Below, piece by piece: positions 25,480 through 36,000 of a stretch of 64,000 nucleotides of DNA (position 1 is the first letter of the stretch; each line of letters starts with the position of its first letter). The stretch is from Lumnitzera littorea (lineage: Eukaryota; Streptophyta; Magnoliopsida; Myrtales; Combretaceae): the NCBI GenBank assembly GCA_024138015.1, contig JAMXBB010000001.1, positions 133,926,739 through 133,990,738 on the forward strand, in the 5' to 3' direction. A program made the translations under genes and the position numbers. A model generated the notes under the pieces. That model made no database searches. It was given only the letters and a program-made list of their open reading frames with translations, and was not told where the DNA came from.

Positions 25480-25910
25480 AACTTGCAAATGCAACGCTCT
25501 AGCAACTTGTAAGATGTGTTGATGTTTGCGCTCCACTACGCTATTCTGTTGTAAAGTGTAAACACAAGAAATCTAATGAAGTATCCCATGAGTACCGTAG
25601 AAGTTAGGCATCTTAAACTCCTAACCATTATTAGTTTGCATGTACTTTATCTTGGAGTCAAAATAAGTAGCAACATAATTGAGAAACTTTTGTAATAATG
25701 ACCTAGTTTTTAACTTCAAACGAATTAAAAACACCCAAGTGAGACGACTAAAATCATCAACTATAGTTAAAAAATAGTGTTGATTATTTCGAGTAGAAAC
25801 TTTCATAGGTTCCCCAATATCACAATGTACCAACTCAAAAGGAGCAATAGTAAAAGTATTACTAACAAGAAATAGAAGTCTCATCTATTTAGCCTGATGA
25901 AAAATAGTGC
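25480..25910 (-). pseudogene. Copia integrase core remnant
   Basis: The open part at 25621-25884 reads FELVHCDIGEPMKVSTR then YFLTIVDDFSRLTWVFLI, the rve core with the first catalytic Asp region. The second catalytic Asp, expected in the TDNG motif, appears as MQTNNG: Asp is replaced by Asn. A stop follows immediately at 25618-25620. Downstream sequence towards 24964 continues the integrase to RT linker until the Harbinger insertion. Confidence 0.85.
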
Positions 25911-25988
25911 AAGGTTTTACATTATTGTCATATTGAACATATGAACAGAATCTAGAAATTAGTTTCATCTTCTTGATTGGTATATGAC

Positions 25989-26411
25989 CTAACTAAGAAT
26001 GCCACAACTGACTTCCATCCTTCTGGATAATATTACAACTAACTGCATCAATAAGGCTGTTCGTGGTTTACTAACCTTACCCTTCAACTCATATAACCCT
26101 TTGTTCATCTCAGCAAATCCAATCACTCTATAATCTTGTGTCTCTTGCATAAAACATTCTTCAACAGTGAAGATAAGCTTACACTTATAGTACACAATGA
26201 GCTTGCTAAAAAAAATTAAGTTGAACTGAAAGTTAAGAATATACAAGACATTCTTTAGAACAATGTGTTCATTTAACCATACAGTACCAATATGTGAAAC
26301 CTTAACCTGAGCATTATTAGGAAGACGTATATTCATAGCGGTCACTTCCTTGTAAGTTGTGAAATTGTCCAAGGAACAAGTGACATGATCACTAGCACCT
26401 ATGTCTATCAC
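25989..26411 (-). pseudogene. Copia protease and pre-integrase remnant
   Basis: Begins with MIDIGASDHVT, the copia aspartic protease active site in which the usual Ser of DSGA is Ile. It continues with LPNNAQVKVSHIGTVWL and VLKNVLYILNFQFNLIF, the conserved block after the active site, and ends in the pre-integrase region. The frame is open for 140 codons but lies between broken domains and lacks a start of its own. Confidence 0.85.
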
Positions 26412-26639
26412 CTAAGTTGTAAAAGAAGGTGAATGTGAAAAAGAATAAAAATTACCTTCCAATTCCTTTGACGATGAAGCTTATGTATCTAGACTTACAT
26501 TTGACTTTTCTTTTTTGAGAGTCTATATTAATCGTTGAAATTATTTCTTGGTGAATTGAAAAGAATCACTAACCTTAGCTGTAGAAGTTGTTTGAAATTA
26601 ATTCACTCAACTTGCATCATCAGTTCTCTATTCTAAACA

Positions 26640-27356
26640 TGGTTAATTTGGTGGAAATCCATGCTTTCTATAACATTTCAATAATATGACCACTTAAATC
26701 GCAATTAGAACATATAGGCCTTTTCACAAGAGCATTATTTGGATATCTCCTTAGATTTCCTACAGTTTTAGCAATAAAGGCACTGGAATTAGTGGTACTT
26801 TGTTGCACATTCAATACTAACTTCGTTCTTGTTGTACTACCAAAGAAAAAGCCTTGTTAATATTCAGTAAAGACTCAATGAGAAGAATTTAAGGCTTAAC
26901 CAATCTAAAACTATCATTCAAACCTTTTATAAAACGAATCACCTTATCTAAATTCTAATAGTGTTTCATTGTGTTTACAACATTACATCCATCATATTTT
27001 CACGCTGGTAAAGGCCTTAAAACTGCTAATTCATCCCACAAGATTTTGAGTTATGTAAAATACTTAGTAACAGTAAGCATACCTTGATGGAGATTATATA
27101 TTTTTTCTTGAATATTAGAAATTTGTAAAGAATTACCTTGCGAAAACCTTGCATAAAGATCCTTCCATACTTCATATGCACTTTCTATCCATATCATGCT
27201 ATGTGCTATTGATTTCGATAAAGAATTCACTAACCACAATGATACGATTGTATTGTACCTCTCCCACGCTACATAAAGTTCATCCTCTTTGCTTAGCAGT
27301 GTGATCAATCCATTTACGAACTTAAGCTTGTTCTTCGAGAGGAGAGCTACTCTCAT
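26640..27356 (-). pseudogene. Copia gag remnant with zinc knuckle
   Basis: The open frame at 27051-27356 contains YVAWERYNTIVSLWLVNSL and WKDLYARFSQGNSLQISNIQ, typical of the copia gag (UBN2/Retrotran_gag) domain. Further downstream near 26665-26710 the zinc knuckle is recognisable: CSNCDLSGHII in one frame and KCYRKHGFPP in the next, so a one-base frameshift cuts the CCHC motif. Several stops lie between. Confidence 0.8.
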
Positions 27357-27490
27357 CGCGCGACTCTATATATGATAATTTAAACCAGTAAAAACTATAA
27401 ATACTAAGGGTAATGATGGATTTTTATTTGGATGTAAATAGTAAGGACTTGACAACTTTTCTGATTCATTTACCATTAAAGAATGAAAAA

Positions 27491-27501
27491 CTCTGATACC
27501 A
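27491..27501 (-). promoter_or_regulatory. Copia primer binding site (tRNA-Met type)
   Basis: On the minus strand TGGTATCAGAG, complementary to the 3' end of initiator tRNA-Met, lies 10 bases inside the 5' LTR. Confidence 0.85.
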
Positions 27502-27511
27502 TATCAAAAAT

Positions 27512-27733
27512 TGAAATGATACTGCAGAGAAATTTGTATAGAAGAGAGAAAATGATGAAACTAAAGTGTAAGTATTTCACATTAATTAGTTTAGCCTCCT
27601 GTACAAGCTGTATTTATAATGTAGCTAACTAACCAAACTAAAAAACTAACTAACATCCTAACCAACTAACTACTTGGCTAATAGAAAAAATGAACTAACT
27701 ACAACCGATAACAGAAAAATTAAACTAGATACA
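27512..27733 (-). repeat. 5' LTR of the copia element
   Basis: On the plus strand it starts TGAAATGATAC and ends TAGATACA, giving TG...CA ends, 222 bp, homologous to the copy at 16060-16259 with scattered substitutions. The primer site adjoins the inner end, fixing the element on the minus strand. Confidence 0.85.
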
Positions 27734-27926
27734 ATCAATATCAATTAATAATAACAAAAAAATATTCTTTGGTATTAACGAAAAAGTCATATATTTTAGT
27801 AGACAAATATCAATCATATTTAGATACATATTAATAATAATAAATTCATATTTTTATGTATTAAGATTTTATTAGTACTTATTGCATTTATAAAAACACA
27901 TCACATGTTAGTCCATAATTAATTAC

Positions 27927-28111
27927 CTGCTACTGTTTCATCGTAGGCTTTTCTCAGTTGCGACACTCTTGTCTCGGCTGCTTTCCTATCGTCATCCCAC
28001 AACTTATTTTTATCGACTATTTGAGGGTGATTTTCTTGCCATCTAAGCAATTGTATGGTTGTTGCGCCGACGCTTGAAAATATAGGTGAAAGATACAAGA
28101 AGCTGAATCCA
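27927..28111 (-). pseudogene. Orphan exon of an unrecognised host gene
   Basis: On the minus strand a 185-base open segment lies between an acceptor (TTGGCAG) and a strong donor (CAG then GTAATT). It translates without a stop for 61 codons: a hydrophobic start (GFSFLYLSPIFSSVGATTIQ) followed by a charged helical part (KLWDDDRKAAETRVSQLRKA). Composition and codon use look like a real exon, not a transposon. The next downstream exon is not found before the copia LTR 190 bases away, so the insertion may sit in an intron or have cut the gene. I do not recognise the family. Confidence 0.45.
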
Positions 28112-28119
28112 CTGCCAAC

Positions 28120-29872
28120 ATTACAAATTATGAATCGAGATATTGTAAAATCACATGTGATACCCTAATGGAAATTTAACTTTGGATGATGATGCCATTT
28201 CCCTCTAAGTAAGGATATGATGCATGGGCGAGATTCCGTACCATACATGCGGACTGTATCTTAATTCGTGATTAATAAGATTCTTAATTAAATTCCACTA
28301 CATAGAGATGTAAATTTATACGAAGAGATCTTAGTCCTAAATTGAATTTTTTTCTCTCACATCCACGTGAGGTGGTTTTTAGTAGTTTATTGATTTATTT
28401 AACTACCCTAAGATAAGTTATAATAATAGATTTTGTTTCGATATATCAAATCGGATTCATGTTTCATATTAAGAAATACACTAAATTAAAATTATTAATA
28501 AAAAAAAGGAAAAATACAAAAATTCCTCAATTCTCAATTATTATCGTTTTAAAAGTTATATTTCAATCTTTAATGTTTGCAAAAACTTACAAAAAAGTTT
28601 TTAATTAGTTTTACTGTTAGTATGGACACGTAGTAAAATATAATTCGTTCAAATAATTGATTTAATTAAATAAATTAATAATTTATATTATATAAGTAAA
28701 ATATATCAAAATACTAAGAAATACCAAAAATGATTAAAAAATAAAAAAAATAAAAGTGAAAATCTGGAAAACAATATATATTATTAAGTAATATAAATTC
28801 ATATACATATATATTAATATTTATTTTGAAATAAATTAATAAAATTTAATAAAAATAATTAAAAAAAATCAAGTCCAACCATCCTAAAACTAGAGGGTGA
28901 CCAATAAACAACCAATATAATAAGTAGATCGCACGGCCCACCAATGGTCTTGAGTAGCCACCCTCTACCATCGAAGGGGAGGTGTGGTCATGTAACCTTC
29001 CTTAGGTGATGAGCGGTTATGGTTGAGATCGGTTTGTGCAACTCGATTGGATTTCGAGTGATTCCTTACGCCCCATACCTTACTTGCGACCACTTGGGGT
29101 CATGCAACTCTCCCCTCGATAGTCGTCGGCTATTGCTTGGTTTTGGTATGGCTGGATTTATTTCTTTAATTTTTTTTCTGAATTTATATATGTTTTTAGT
29201 TATTTATTTAGATTTTTTATATGTGTGAATGTAAGCATATATGTACATATATATATGTACTGTTTTATATATTATTTTATTAAACTTTCATTATTTTAAC
29301 AGATTTTTTGTTAAATTTTCACTATTATTTAATATTTTTATATATTTTTTATTAATTTATTTAATTTTCTAATATTTTATTATACTATTTACTAAATTAA
29401 CATATATGGACCAATAGAATAGTAACACATATCACTATGCAATTTAAAAACTAATACCATTAATTCAAAGCACTTATTTATAAATTTTTATAAACATTGA
29501 GAATTAAAATGAAAATTTTTTGAAATGTTAACAACTGAAATAAAAAAAAAAAGAAAAAAAAAAAAAGTAAACGTTAAGCTTTTCCATAAATAAATTGCTT
29601 TCGAACCGTGACAATTGTTGTTGCGTTTCAATTATTTAAAACTCGCGGCGTCATTTTGCACCGGTGTTTTTCTAACTAAGTATGTGTACTTAAAGTGCCG
29701 CATTGAATTTTGATGTGACATATTATGGTGGAGCCTGGGGCTCATGCAAGTGAACCGTGCATTGCTTAGGGATATGGAGGAAGTTCAATGCATTTAAGTA
29801 ATGTTACTGTAACGAAGGCCACTAATACAAGCCACCACTTGGTCGAACCTCCTCTTTTTTTTTTTTCGGAAC
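28120..29872. other. AT-rich intergenic or intronic DNA
   Basis: If the exons at 27927-28111 and 29873-29967 belong together this is their 1.76-kb intron. Otherwise it is AT-rich DNA with A-runs (28499-28507, 29541-29565) and a GC-richer patch at 28900-29150 with no recognised gene. Confidence 0.4.
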
Positions 29873-29967
29873 CACTTGGTTGATATGGACAATGACTTTA
29901 GTTGAGCAAGAGCCGTGAATATTTCTTGTAAAGTTTTTGCTACTGCACCCACGATTGTTACTTGAAA
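29873..29967 (-). pseudogene. Second orphan exon candidate
   Basis: A 95-base minus-strand segment after an acceptor-like GCTGTTTGCAG. It is open for 31 codons plus two bases and contains VTIVGAVAKTLQEIFTALAQ. Its end phase fits the phase of the exon at 27927-28111, but the donor (GTTCCG) is weak. Hydrophobic and helical content agrees with the other exon. No upstream exon or start codon was found. Confidence 0.28.
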
Positions 29968-31799
29968 CTGCAAACAGCGTTCAACTTCTCCGAAATGACA
30001 ACAAAATTTGATGAAAAAATTTTCATAACGCGAGTATAGAAAAGGATAGGTGGTATAAAGGGGTGGTATAAAGGGCTAGCAATTTGGCATCTAACCAATC
30101 AACCTAGATAAAACATAGCATTCCTATAAACGGATTTGTATAAACAAAACTTGATATAATTAATAAATTGATCAAAACAATTTGGATCTATTTATAAATG
30201 TGTTCAAATTCCAATTTAGCATTTAAACCAGCTGAGGAACCCATTTAATAAATAAATCTCATATATATGTCCAAGTTTAACCTGTAAACCAATTTAAGAT
30301 TAAGATTTTTAATATTCATTATTTAATTTGTATGCTCTACTATTTTCTTAGACTTAGTCTTCTATCTAGTAACCACCTGTCCACCTCTCACCACACCTCC
30401 CCTCACCCCTCGTCATTTGCTGCTATGTCTTCACCATTGATCTCTATAATTATTATTATTATTATTATTATTATCCCCATCCATTTTGACTCTATTTCTA
30501 CAAAAGTAATACTCTTAAAATTTTATTTCCTTCTAAACTCTAATTTCCAACGTTCTTTATAGAAAAGGGCATGGTGTAATACATTCAAGTTTCAATTTTA
30601 CATATACATCCATCAAAGAACATGCAATTAATCCAACCTCATTAGTGAAACTACTTACTGTTTAAATTAATTACATAATACTTAAATCCACATCAGTGGT
30701 TGGATTCTTAAGCTATTATATAGGTTTTTATTGGACTTATTTATATGCTTAGTTTAAAAATAAAAAGCTATCTTTATAAACATTTATCGTCAATAAGATC
30801 TGACCCATAGAGTAAATTGGTTTTGAGTTTTGTACTTAAGTAATGAGTTTACTATGAGGGATGTTGGAGTATTGTTTGATATAGTCAACCTGGTTATTTA
30901 TTTATAAGGTCGTGATTATAACTACTTGAGGTTGGGTAGATCATTTGGAAGGGCTGGCTTACTTGGTGAGCTTATGCCGAGGTCGACTAGTAGGATGACT
31001 AAGTCGGGTACTAGCGAATCAAGCCAACCATAAGCTCATCAAATTAGCACATGGTTTAAAAAGGTTGATGTGGGTTTAAGGAACCTATATTTAAAATATC
31101 CTATCAACAACACTAATATAGTTTTCGATGCAATTTATGTTATAAACATTATAAAAATTGAAGATGGTATTAGAAATATATATTCCAATGTGAGATTCAA
31201 TAGCCTTCATATATTTATTTTAAAATTTTCTCTCTACACTAATAAAAAAGACTGGTTATAAATTAGGGTTTCACACATAATTAACAAATAAGTCAGATTA
31301 CAAAGTAAGCATTGTTAAATACAAACACGTTTACATTGAGATGTGAAACACGACCCATTAACACCATTCTTGGACGCTAGTGATCAGAAGCATCGTCAAC
31401 GATGCCTATAAATGAAACACGGCAATGAAGTCAATCTAAAGAAATTTCTTCCCTTTTCAGCATTTGAAACATGTATTACCCATCTACGATTTAATTATGT
31501 ACCTCATGATGAGCGTGAGCACATAACGAGCCATAAACGAATACTCGACAAAAACAAATGCTTCCGCGAACGTGCATAACCATATTGGTAGGATGTGTGA
31601 ACTCCGGTTTCATAGCATGGGCCACAATTCACAGAAACGGATGAGAAGTCGGGAATCAAAGCTCAATAGGCTCGAACATCATCCCAAACCGATCGACCGA
31701 ATCATGTACTTAGAGTCAAGTTGGTCATTAGTCGACCCAATGTGGCGTCTAGTAATTTAGTTATTAGTGGCTGCTCAAGCTGTTTTTCCTATCCAAGAT
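29968..31799. other. Intergenic DNA, no gene recognised
   Basis: AT-rich, with an (ATT)n repeat at 30447-30474 and a duplicated GGTGGTATAAAGG at 30049-30074. A GC-richer part at 31340-31760 gives short frames on both strands but no recognisable protein. The last bases flank the stop codon of the five-exon gene. Confidence 0.5.
30447..30474. repeat. (ATT)n microsatellite
   Basis: About nine uninterrupted ATT units within a TC-rich flank. Confidence 0.9.
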
Positions 31800-34579
31800 T
31801 CATATTATATTGTTATAGAGTAAGAGAGCCGTAAGAAGTCCTGCAAGAGTCCATTGTAAAATAATACTCTGGATCATAGTAACCCCATTCTGAATATATT
31901 TTTGTATTGCTTATAAAATCTTCTTTCCCCCGTCCAAGCAGTAACGACCAAAAAACAAAGAAAAGGAAAAAGAAGATAGAATCCCCTTACACTATTTTTT
32001 ATTTCCAATACCTCTATTTTCATCCCCTTCTACGCTATTCCATTCCATTTCACACCTCTATTACTCAAGCAGTGCAACAGTAGTGTTATAGCAACTGACA
32101 AATAACCAAGATCATGTTGTTTTTAAAATTTTTCATAGTGGTAAATTTTTCAACAGCATTGCTCGTACTCCTCCAATCTCCTAACGATATGCAGTAATTT
32201 ATTCTCTTAAAGTAAGCCCTCCAATATTACGGACTCAAAGATATTCCGTCGAATAAATACATTGGCAGCCTAGCAAGCAATAGCAGAAACCACAATGTCA
32301 AAGGTATTTTGTGTGAAAGTAATAACTTATATAAAATCATAGGGTTTCTAAAAGTAAGTTCCCGGTGGTGGCTTAAAAATAAGCTTTGCTAAGAAGTGTG
32401 GGCGGTGCCATCTGTCAATAATTGACAGCACCCTATACTTTCGGATAAATCCATATACATATACCTACTAACTTCTTCTATTTTTCTGGTATCGGTGTAT
32501 TTTTTTGAGTATATTATCAAAAATTAAATATATTTTGTAAAACATTCTTAAGTCGCCTTATGCGACTTTGGCCCGGTACCAACCATAAAATCAAACAAAC
32601 ATGCTAGAGCGAATATTTATTGCAGTAGAAGATACAACATGACATATGCATGACAGCTTCTAGCGAGGTGCGGGCAGCGAATGGTTGCTTGCGCCCAAAG
32701 ACGATCACATACTAAAATTTTCTCAGAACTATTGCCAACTTTTTTGTAGTCTCTCCCAACCAATATTTTTTTCCTTAAAATTAGCGATTTCCCAAATAGA
32801 AAGCCCGTGCCATTCACTGCTAATGCAACATCATGCCAATCGCTTTGCAAAGAATACACTGCGGAACATCTAACATAAGAATTTAGACACAAATAACTAA
32901 CTAGTTTAGCATTAATACAACATTACTCTACTAGGAGGCAGGATCCGCAGAGCTCATGAAACAGACATACAAGACCATTTTATCTATGTGTGTGTGCGTT
33001 GTGTACGTGTATTACTGAAAGAAAAGGTTTTCAACTTGAATGACGCTACCAATTTTTGTTACACGAGCAACATGTTTACATGATTGCACGTGTGAAGTAA
33101 AAAAAAATATTAAAATGGTATCCAAATTATCAAAAACAGCACAAAACATAGTACCGGGTACCTTGTTTAGTCCAATGCGGCAAAATGATGCCAAAGATGC
33201 TAACTGAAAGTGTCAATATTGATATTTCTGCTAAATCTCCTCCGCGCAAAGCATCTGTAAGACTATCTAAAGTTGCTACAGATGCCGCTGGCTGTTTCTT
33301 TCTAGGATCACATCAAACTACACAAACCATGGACAGAGGACCTTTACAATCAATATCAAATCTAAAATAAAAAGAGACTAGGATCTGTGTCACCTTCCTT
33401 CTCTACTAAAAAAGTGCAGCCAATTCTTTGGATCATTGTGTAAGATTTAATTAGCGGAGTACCAAAAAAGAAGGTTCTGATATAAGAAAACACATCAATA
33501 ATTTTATTGCATCTTCTTACAAGGAACTAGAAAACAAATAGTGCTAGATGCTAAATATTACAGAAGATGATGGAGATCAAGATACAATTATCATCATGAG
33601 TTCCCAAATCATCACAAATTGAAAAATTTAAAGATCCGTTGTCTATCTACATTTAGACCTATTTTAATCCTCCCGTGAAACTATCCAATGAACTTGAAGG
33701 TGAACCCTCAGTACGCTGAAATGCTTTCAATATGAACAAGTTCTCAAAGAGAAGTTACTTCCAAGTTTCCAGTAACTTTGCATATATCATCCCAAGTTAC
33801 CTTCCTTCATCTTCTTTCAGTTCCTTCAGCAATCTAGTAGCAGTATCCTGAGTTTGAACACTGACAATGTCTCACTATACAACTGGATTACATGCTTTTT
33901 ACATGTATGGAGATGAACAGACCATACTGCAACTTCTGCACTCATTAATCATGGAAAAACTCCATGATTTTCCTCCCCCTTGTATTTTTCATATTATCTC
34001 TCGATTTGATATGTTAGCCATAGGTTGAAGTCATCCAAGTAAGGTATATCATAATTAAAATAACTTCTCTTCTAACTATGGGTGAAAAGTAAAAGTTAGA
34101 CAAATTACAAGATCTATGCACATCTGATGTATTGGAATTTTGAGCGGTCACATTCTGCTACTGACTTTCTAAAATGAGTAGAACTCTGACACTGCTTCTA
34201 AATGACAACAAAATTTTTAATAGAAATTACATGGCGGTGCGGCGAACAATCCAGTAGTAAAAGCTTTCCTTGCAAGAACGTAAAATTAAAAGATACTTCA
34301 AAGGTGCTATTGATATATTTAAAATTTAACAGGAACTTAGATTGCATTATGCATATTAGGAAAATGTAAAACTGATGAAAGGTCAAATATTTGATAACTA
34401 ATTTATTGTTTCCATAAATGTACACATATAGAAAATGTCCATCGCTAGGAAGACTTGTACGAACCTTTAATGTAGCAAACTATGAAACGCAGGAAGATAG
34501 TGCTTCACCCAGAGACAGATAAGCAATTATCATTGCATAAGGATACCACTTCTTCCACAAGACCATTCTTCCCAATCAT
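31800..34579 (-). CDS. Five-exon gene for a small predicted membrane protein of unknown family
   Basis: Exons on the minus strand: 34579-34509 (from ATG), 33860-33801, 33301-33162, 32858-32713 and 31889-31800 (TGA stop). Every intron is GT-AG (648, 499, 303 and 823 bases) and every junction keeps phase, giving 507 bases and 168 residues. The protein has a helical charged part (ATRLLKELKEDEGRKKQ), the stretch SLTDALRGGDLAEISILTLS running into a hydrophobic segment ending GIILPHW, a middle part with SDWHDVALAVNGTGFLFGK, and a C-terminal hydrophobic tail (SIILQWTLAGLLTALLLYN). It is therefore probably membrane-bound with about two spans. The frame before the ATG is open back to about 34607, so an upstream exon, or a splice from the zinc-finger gene, is possible. 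I do not recognise the family. Gene structure is well supported; the start is uncertain. Confidence 0.62.
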
Positions 34580-34650
34580 ATTGAACAATCCTCCAGCTTC
34601 AAATGTCCTTAAATGGCCCCAATTACGGACTTAACATACCCAGCAATATC

Positions 34651-35964
34651 TCATGGATAAAAATGCCCATACTCACCCTCCACCTTGCTATCATCCAGGA
34701 GAAAATCATCAATTTCTTCCTCTTCACCCCACTCATCTTCTTCCTCTTCCTCTTCCTCTTCCCCTTCCCCTTCTGAAAAAACTGAAATTCTCATAGAACC
34801 AAATCCGGAACTTTCAACAAGAAGTTCATTCACCACACTGTCCAATTCATTCCCCCCATCAGCATCAGCATCATATCCGGAAAAAGAAAACAACCCATCT
34901 TCCCTATCTGACTCCTCATCTTTCCTCCTTCTATTAGGCACCAAATCCTTCTCGGTAATTTCCCCACTTTCCAGCCTGCCCCATGGAACCCACAAATCAG
35001 CATGCCTACCCAACACTCTATCTGAATCCCCAACAACCATTGTCCTCAAATTTGAGTCCCTTGCCTTCTTCAACATATCTTGGAAATCCGAATCGTCTGA
35101 CACCAAAACCAACCAATCAATCCCTCTCGTCATAGAATGCTGCATTTGCCTCTTCAAAGCCCAATCAGCTGCTTGGGGCTTATCCTCCACAGTCTTAACA
35201 AAAACCCCAGCTCTCCTCAACTCAGAGGCCAACCCATAACCAACTTTCGGCTTAATCAACACTCTCGCAGACTCATTATACTTATGATTTCCAGCAATGT
35301 ACTTCTCCCTATACTTTTGCCTCTTCTTCCCTTTTAATGATCTCATCCTATTCAACTTCTTTTGCCTCTCTCTCTCATGCAACTGCTTAAAATGCTTCTT
35401 CAAATCTAAATTAGTCTTACACTTCCTACCACAAACACCACAAACGTAAGGCTGAGGAGGAGTGATTATACCTTTCCTTTCAAGCACATCAAGCTGCTTC
35501 CTTTCGCGGCGCTCGTTGACGACCCATTGAGGTAAATGAATGAAAGCATGACGGTTTGCGTAAGCTGAAAACTCGACGACATCGCCGAGGTTCCGGGCAA
35601 CATCATTAAGGGCTGTGGCAGCCTCGAATGGAGGACCACGTGGGGGCTTATTGTCTAAGTCCCATAAAACAACGACCTTCGTAGGTTTTGGAGTGTAAAC
35701 GCCTTGTTTGTTCTTGACCATGTCGATGTCCAAGTAGGATGGCGCTGGGGTTTGGTGGCATTTGGGAAGAGAGAGAGTGGGGTTTGGCTTCGAGGAGGGT
35801 TTGGGGAAAGGGGTGTTTCTGGGGAGGGAAAAGATGGGGTTTATCAGGGTTTGGGAGTTAGAGAAGTGGAGGGAATTAGGGTTTTCGAGGAGAGGTGAAG
35901 TTGAGGGCTTGAGGGATGAAGATAGGATAGGGAAGTTTATGGAGAGGATTTCCATGGAGTTCAT
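34651..35964 (-). CDS. NYN-domain ribonuclease-like protein with C2H2 zinc finger, organelle-targeted
   Basis: Intronless. The frame runs up to a GTG at 35982, but the first ATG is at 35964 and a second in good context (CCATGG) is at 35955, giving about 437 or 434 residues. In frame numbering from the GTG, residues 10-90 are Ser/Pro-rich with few acids, like a chloroplast or mitochondrial transit peptide. The NYN (PIN-like nuclease) fold begins VVVLWDLDNKPP (103-114) and resumes at ADWALKRQM and WLVLVSDDSDF (290-300), with the acidic residues expected for metal binding (D108, D110, D273, D296, D297, D299). A C2H2 finger (C181, C184, H197, H202) and a basic stretch lie between the two halves. 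The C-terminus is very acidic with a Glu run. Family knowledge suggests RNA processing or decay in an organelle; the substrate is unknown. Confidence 0.88.
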   Translation of the reverse strand: MNSMEILSINFPILSSSLKPSTSPLLENPNSLHFSNSQTLINPIFSLPRNTPFPKPSSKPNPTLSLPKCHQTPAPSYLDIDMVKNKQGVYTPKPTKVVVLWDLDNKPPRGPPFEAATALNDVARNLGDVVEFSAYANRHAFIHLPQWVVNERRERKQLDVLERKGIITPPQPYVCGVCGRKCKTNLDLKKHFKQLHERERQKKLNRMRSLKGKKRQKYREKYIAGNHKYNESARVLIKPKVGYGLASELRRAGVFVKTVEDKPQAADWALKRQMQHSMTRGIDWLVLVSDDSDFQDMLKKARDSNLRTMVVGDSDRVLGRHADLWVPWGRLESGEITEKDLVPNRRRKDEESDREDGLFSFSGYDADADGGNELDSVVNELLVESSGFGSMRISVFSEGEGEEEEEEEEDEWGEEEEIDDFLLDDSKVEGEYGHFYP

Positions 35965-35992
35965 AAGTTGAATTTTTTTCACTTTAAATTTT

Positions 35993-36000
35993 TAGGGTTT
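35993..36000 (-). promoter_or_regulatory. Telo-box in the 5' leader or promoter of the NYN gene
   Basis: AAACCCTA on the minus strand about 30 bases upstream of the first ATG. Telo-boxes are common just upstream of plant genes for organelle and translation functions and are bound by TRB/Myb-type factors. A single site; function inferred from position. Confidence 0.45.

Larger units (their letters stand above)
16060..27733 (-). mobile_element. Degenerate Ty1/copia LTR retrotransposon, split by a nested transposon
   Basis: Read on the minus strand the order is 5' LTR (27512-27733), primer binding site (27491-27501), gag, protease, integrase, reverse transcriptase, RNase H with a FTKAL-like end, a purine-rich tract (complement of about 16260-16305) and 3' LTR (to 16259). 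Protease-integrase-RT order defines Ty1/copia. Removing the 7034-bp Harbinger insertion leaves about 4.6 kb, a normal copia size. The LTRs are short (about 200-222 bp) and clearly diverged, so the insertion is old. Every coding domain carries stops or frameshifts; it cannot move on its own. Confidence 0.9.

Noticed and set aside
31560..31760. 62-codon plus-strand ORF in a GC-richer patch
   Set aside because: No recognisable domain or splice partners on either strand.
34685..35239. 184-codon plus-strand ORF
   Set aside because: It lies opposite the NYN gene; its Ser/Pro runs are the antisense of the Glu-rich and basic stretches, and no family is recognisable.
35980..35982. GTG as start of the NYN gene
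   Set aside because: Nuclear plant genes start at ATG; the first in-frame ATG is at 35964, and another in better context is at 35955.
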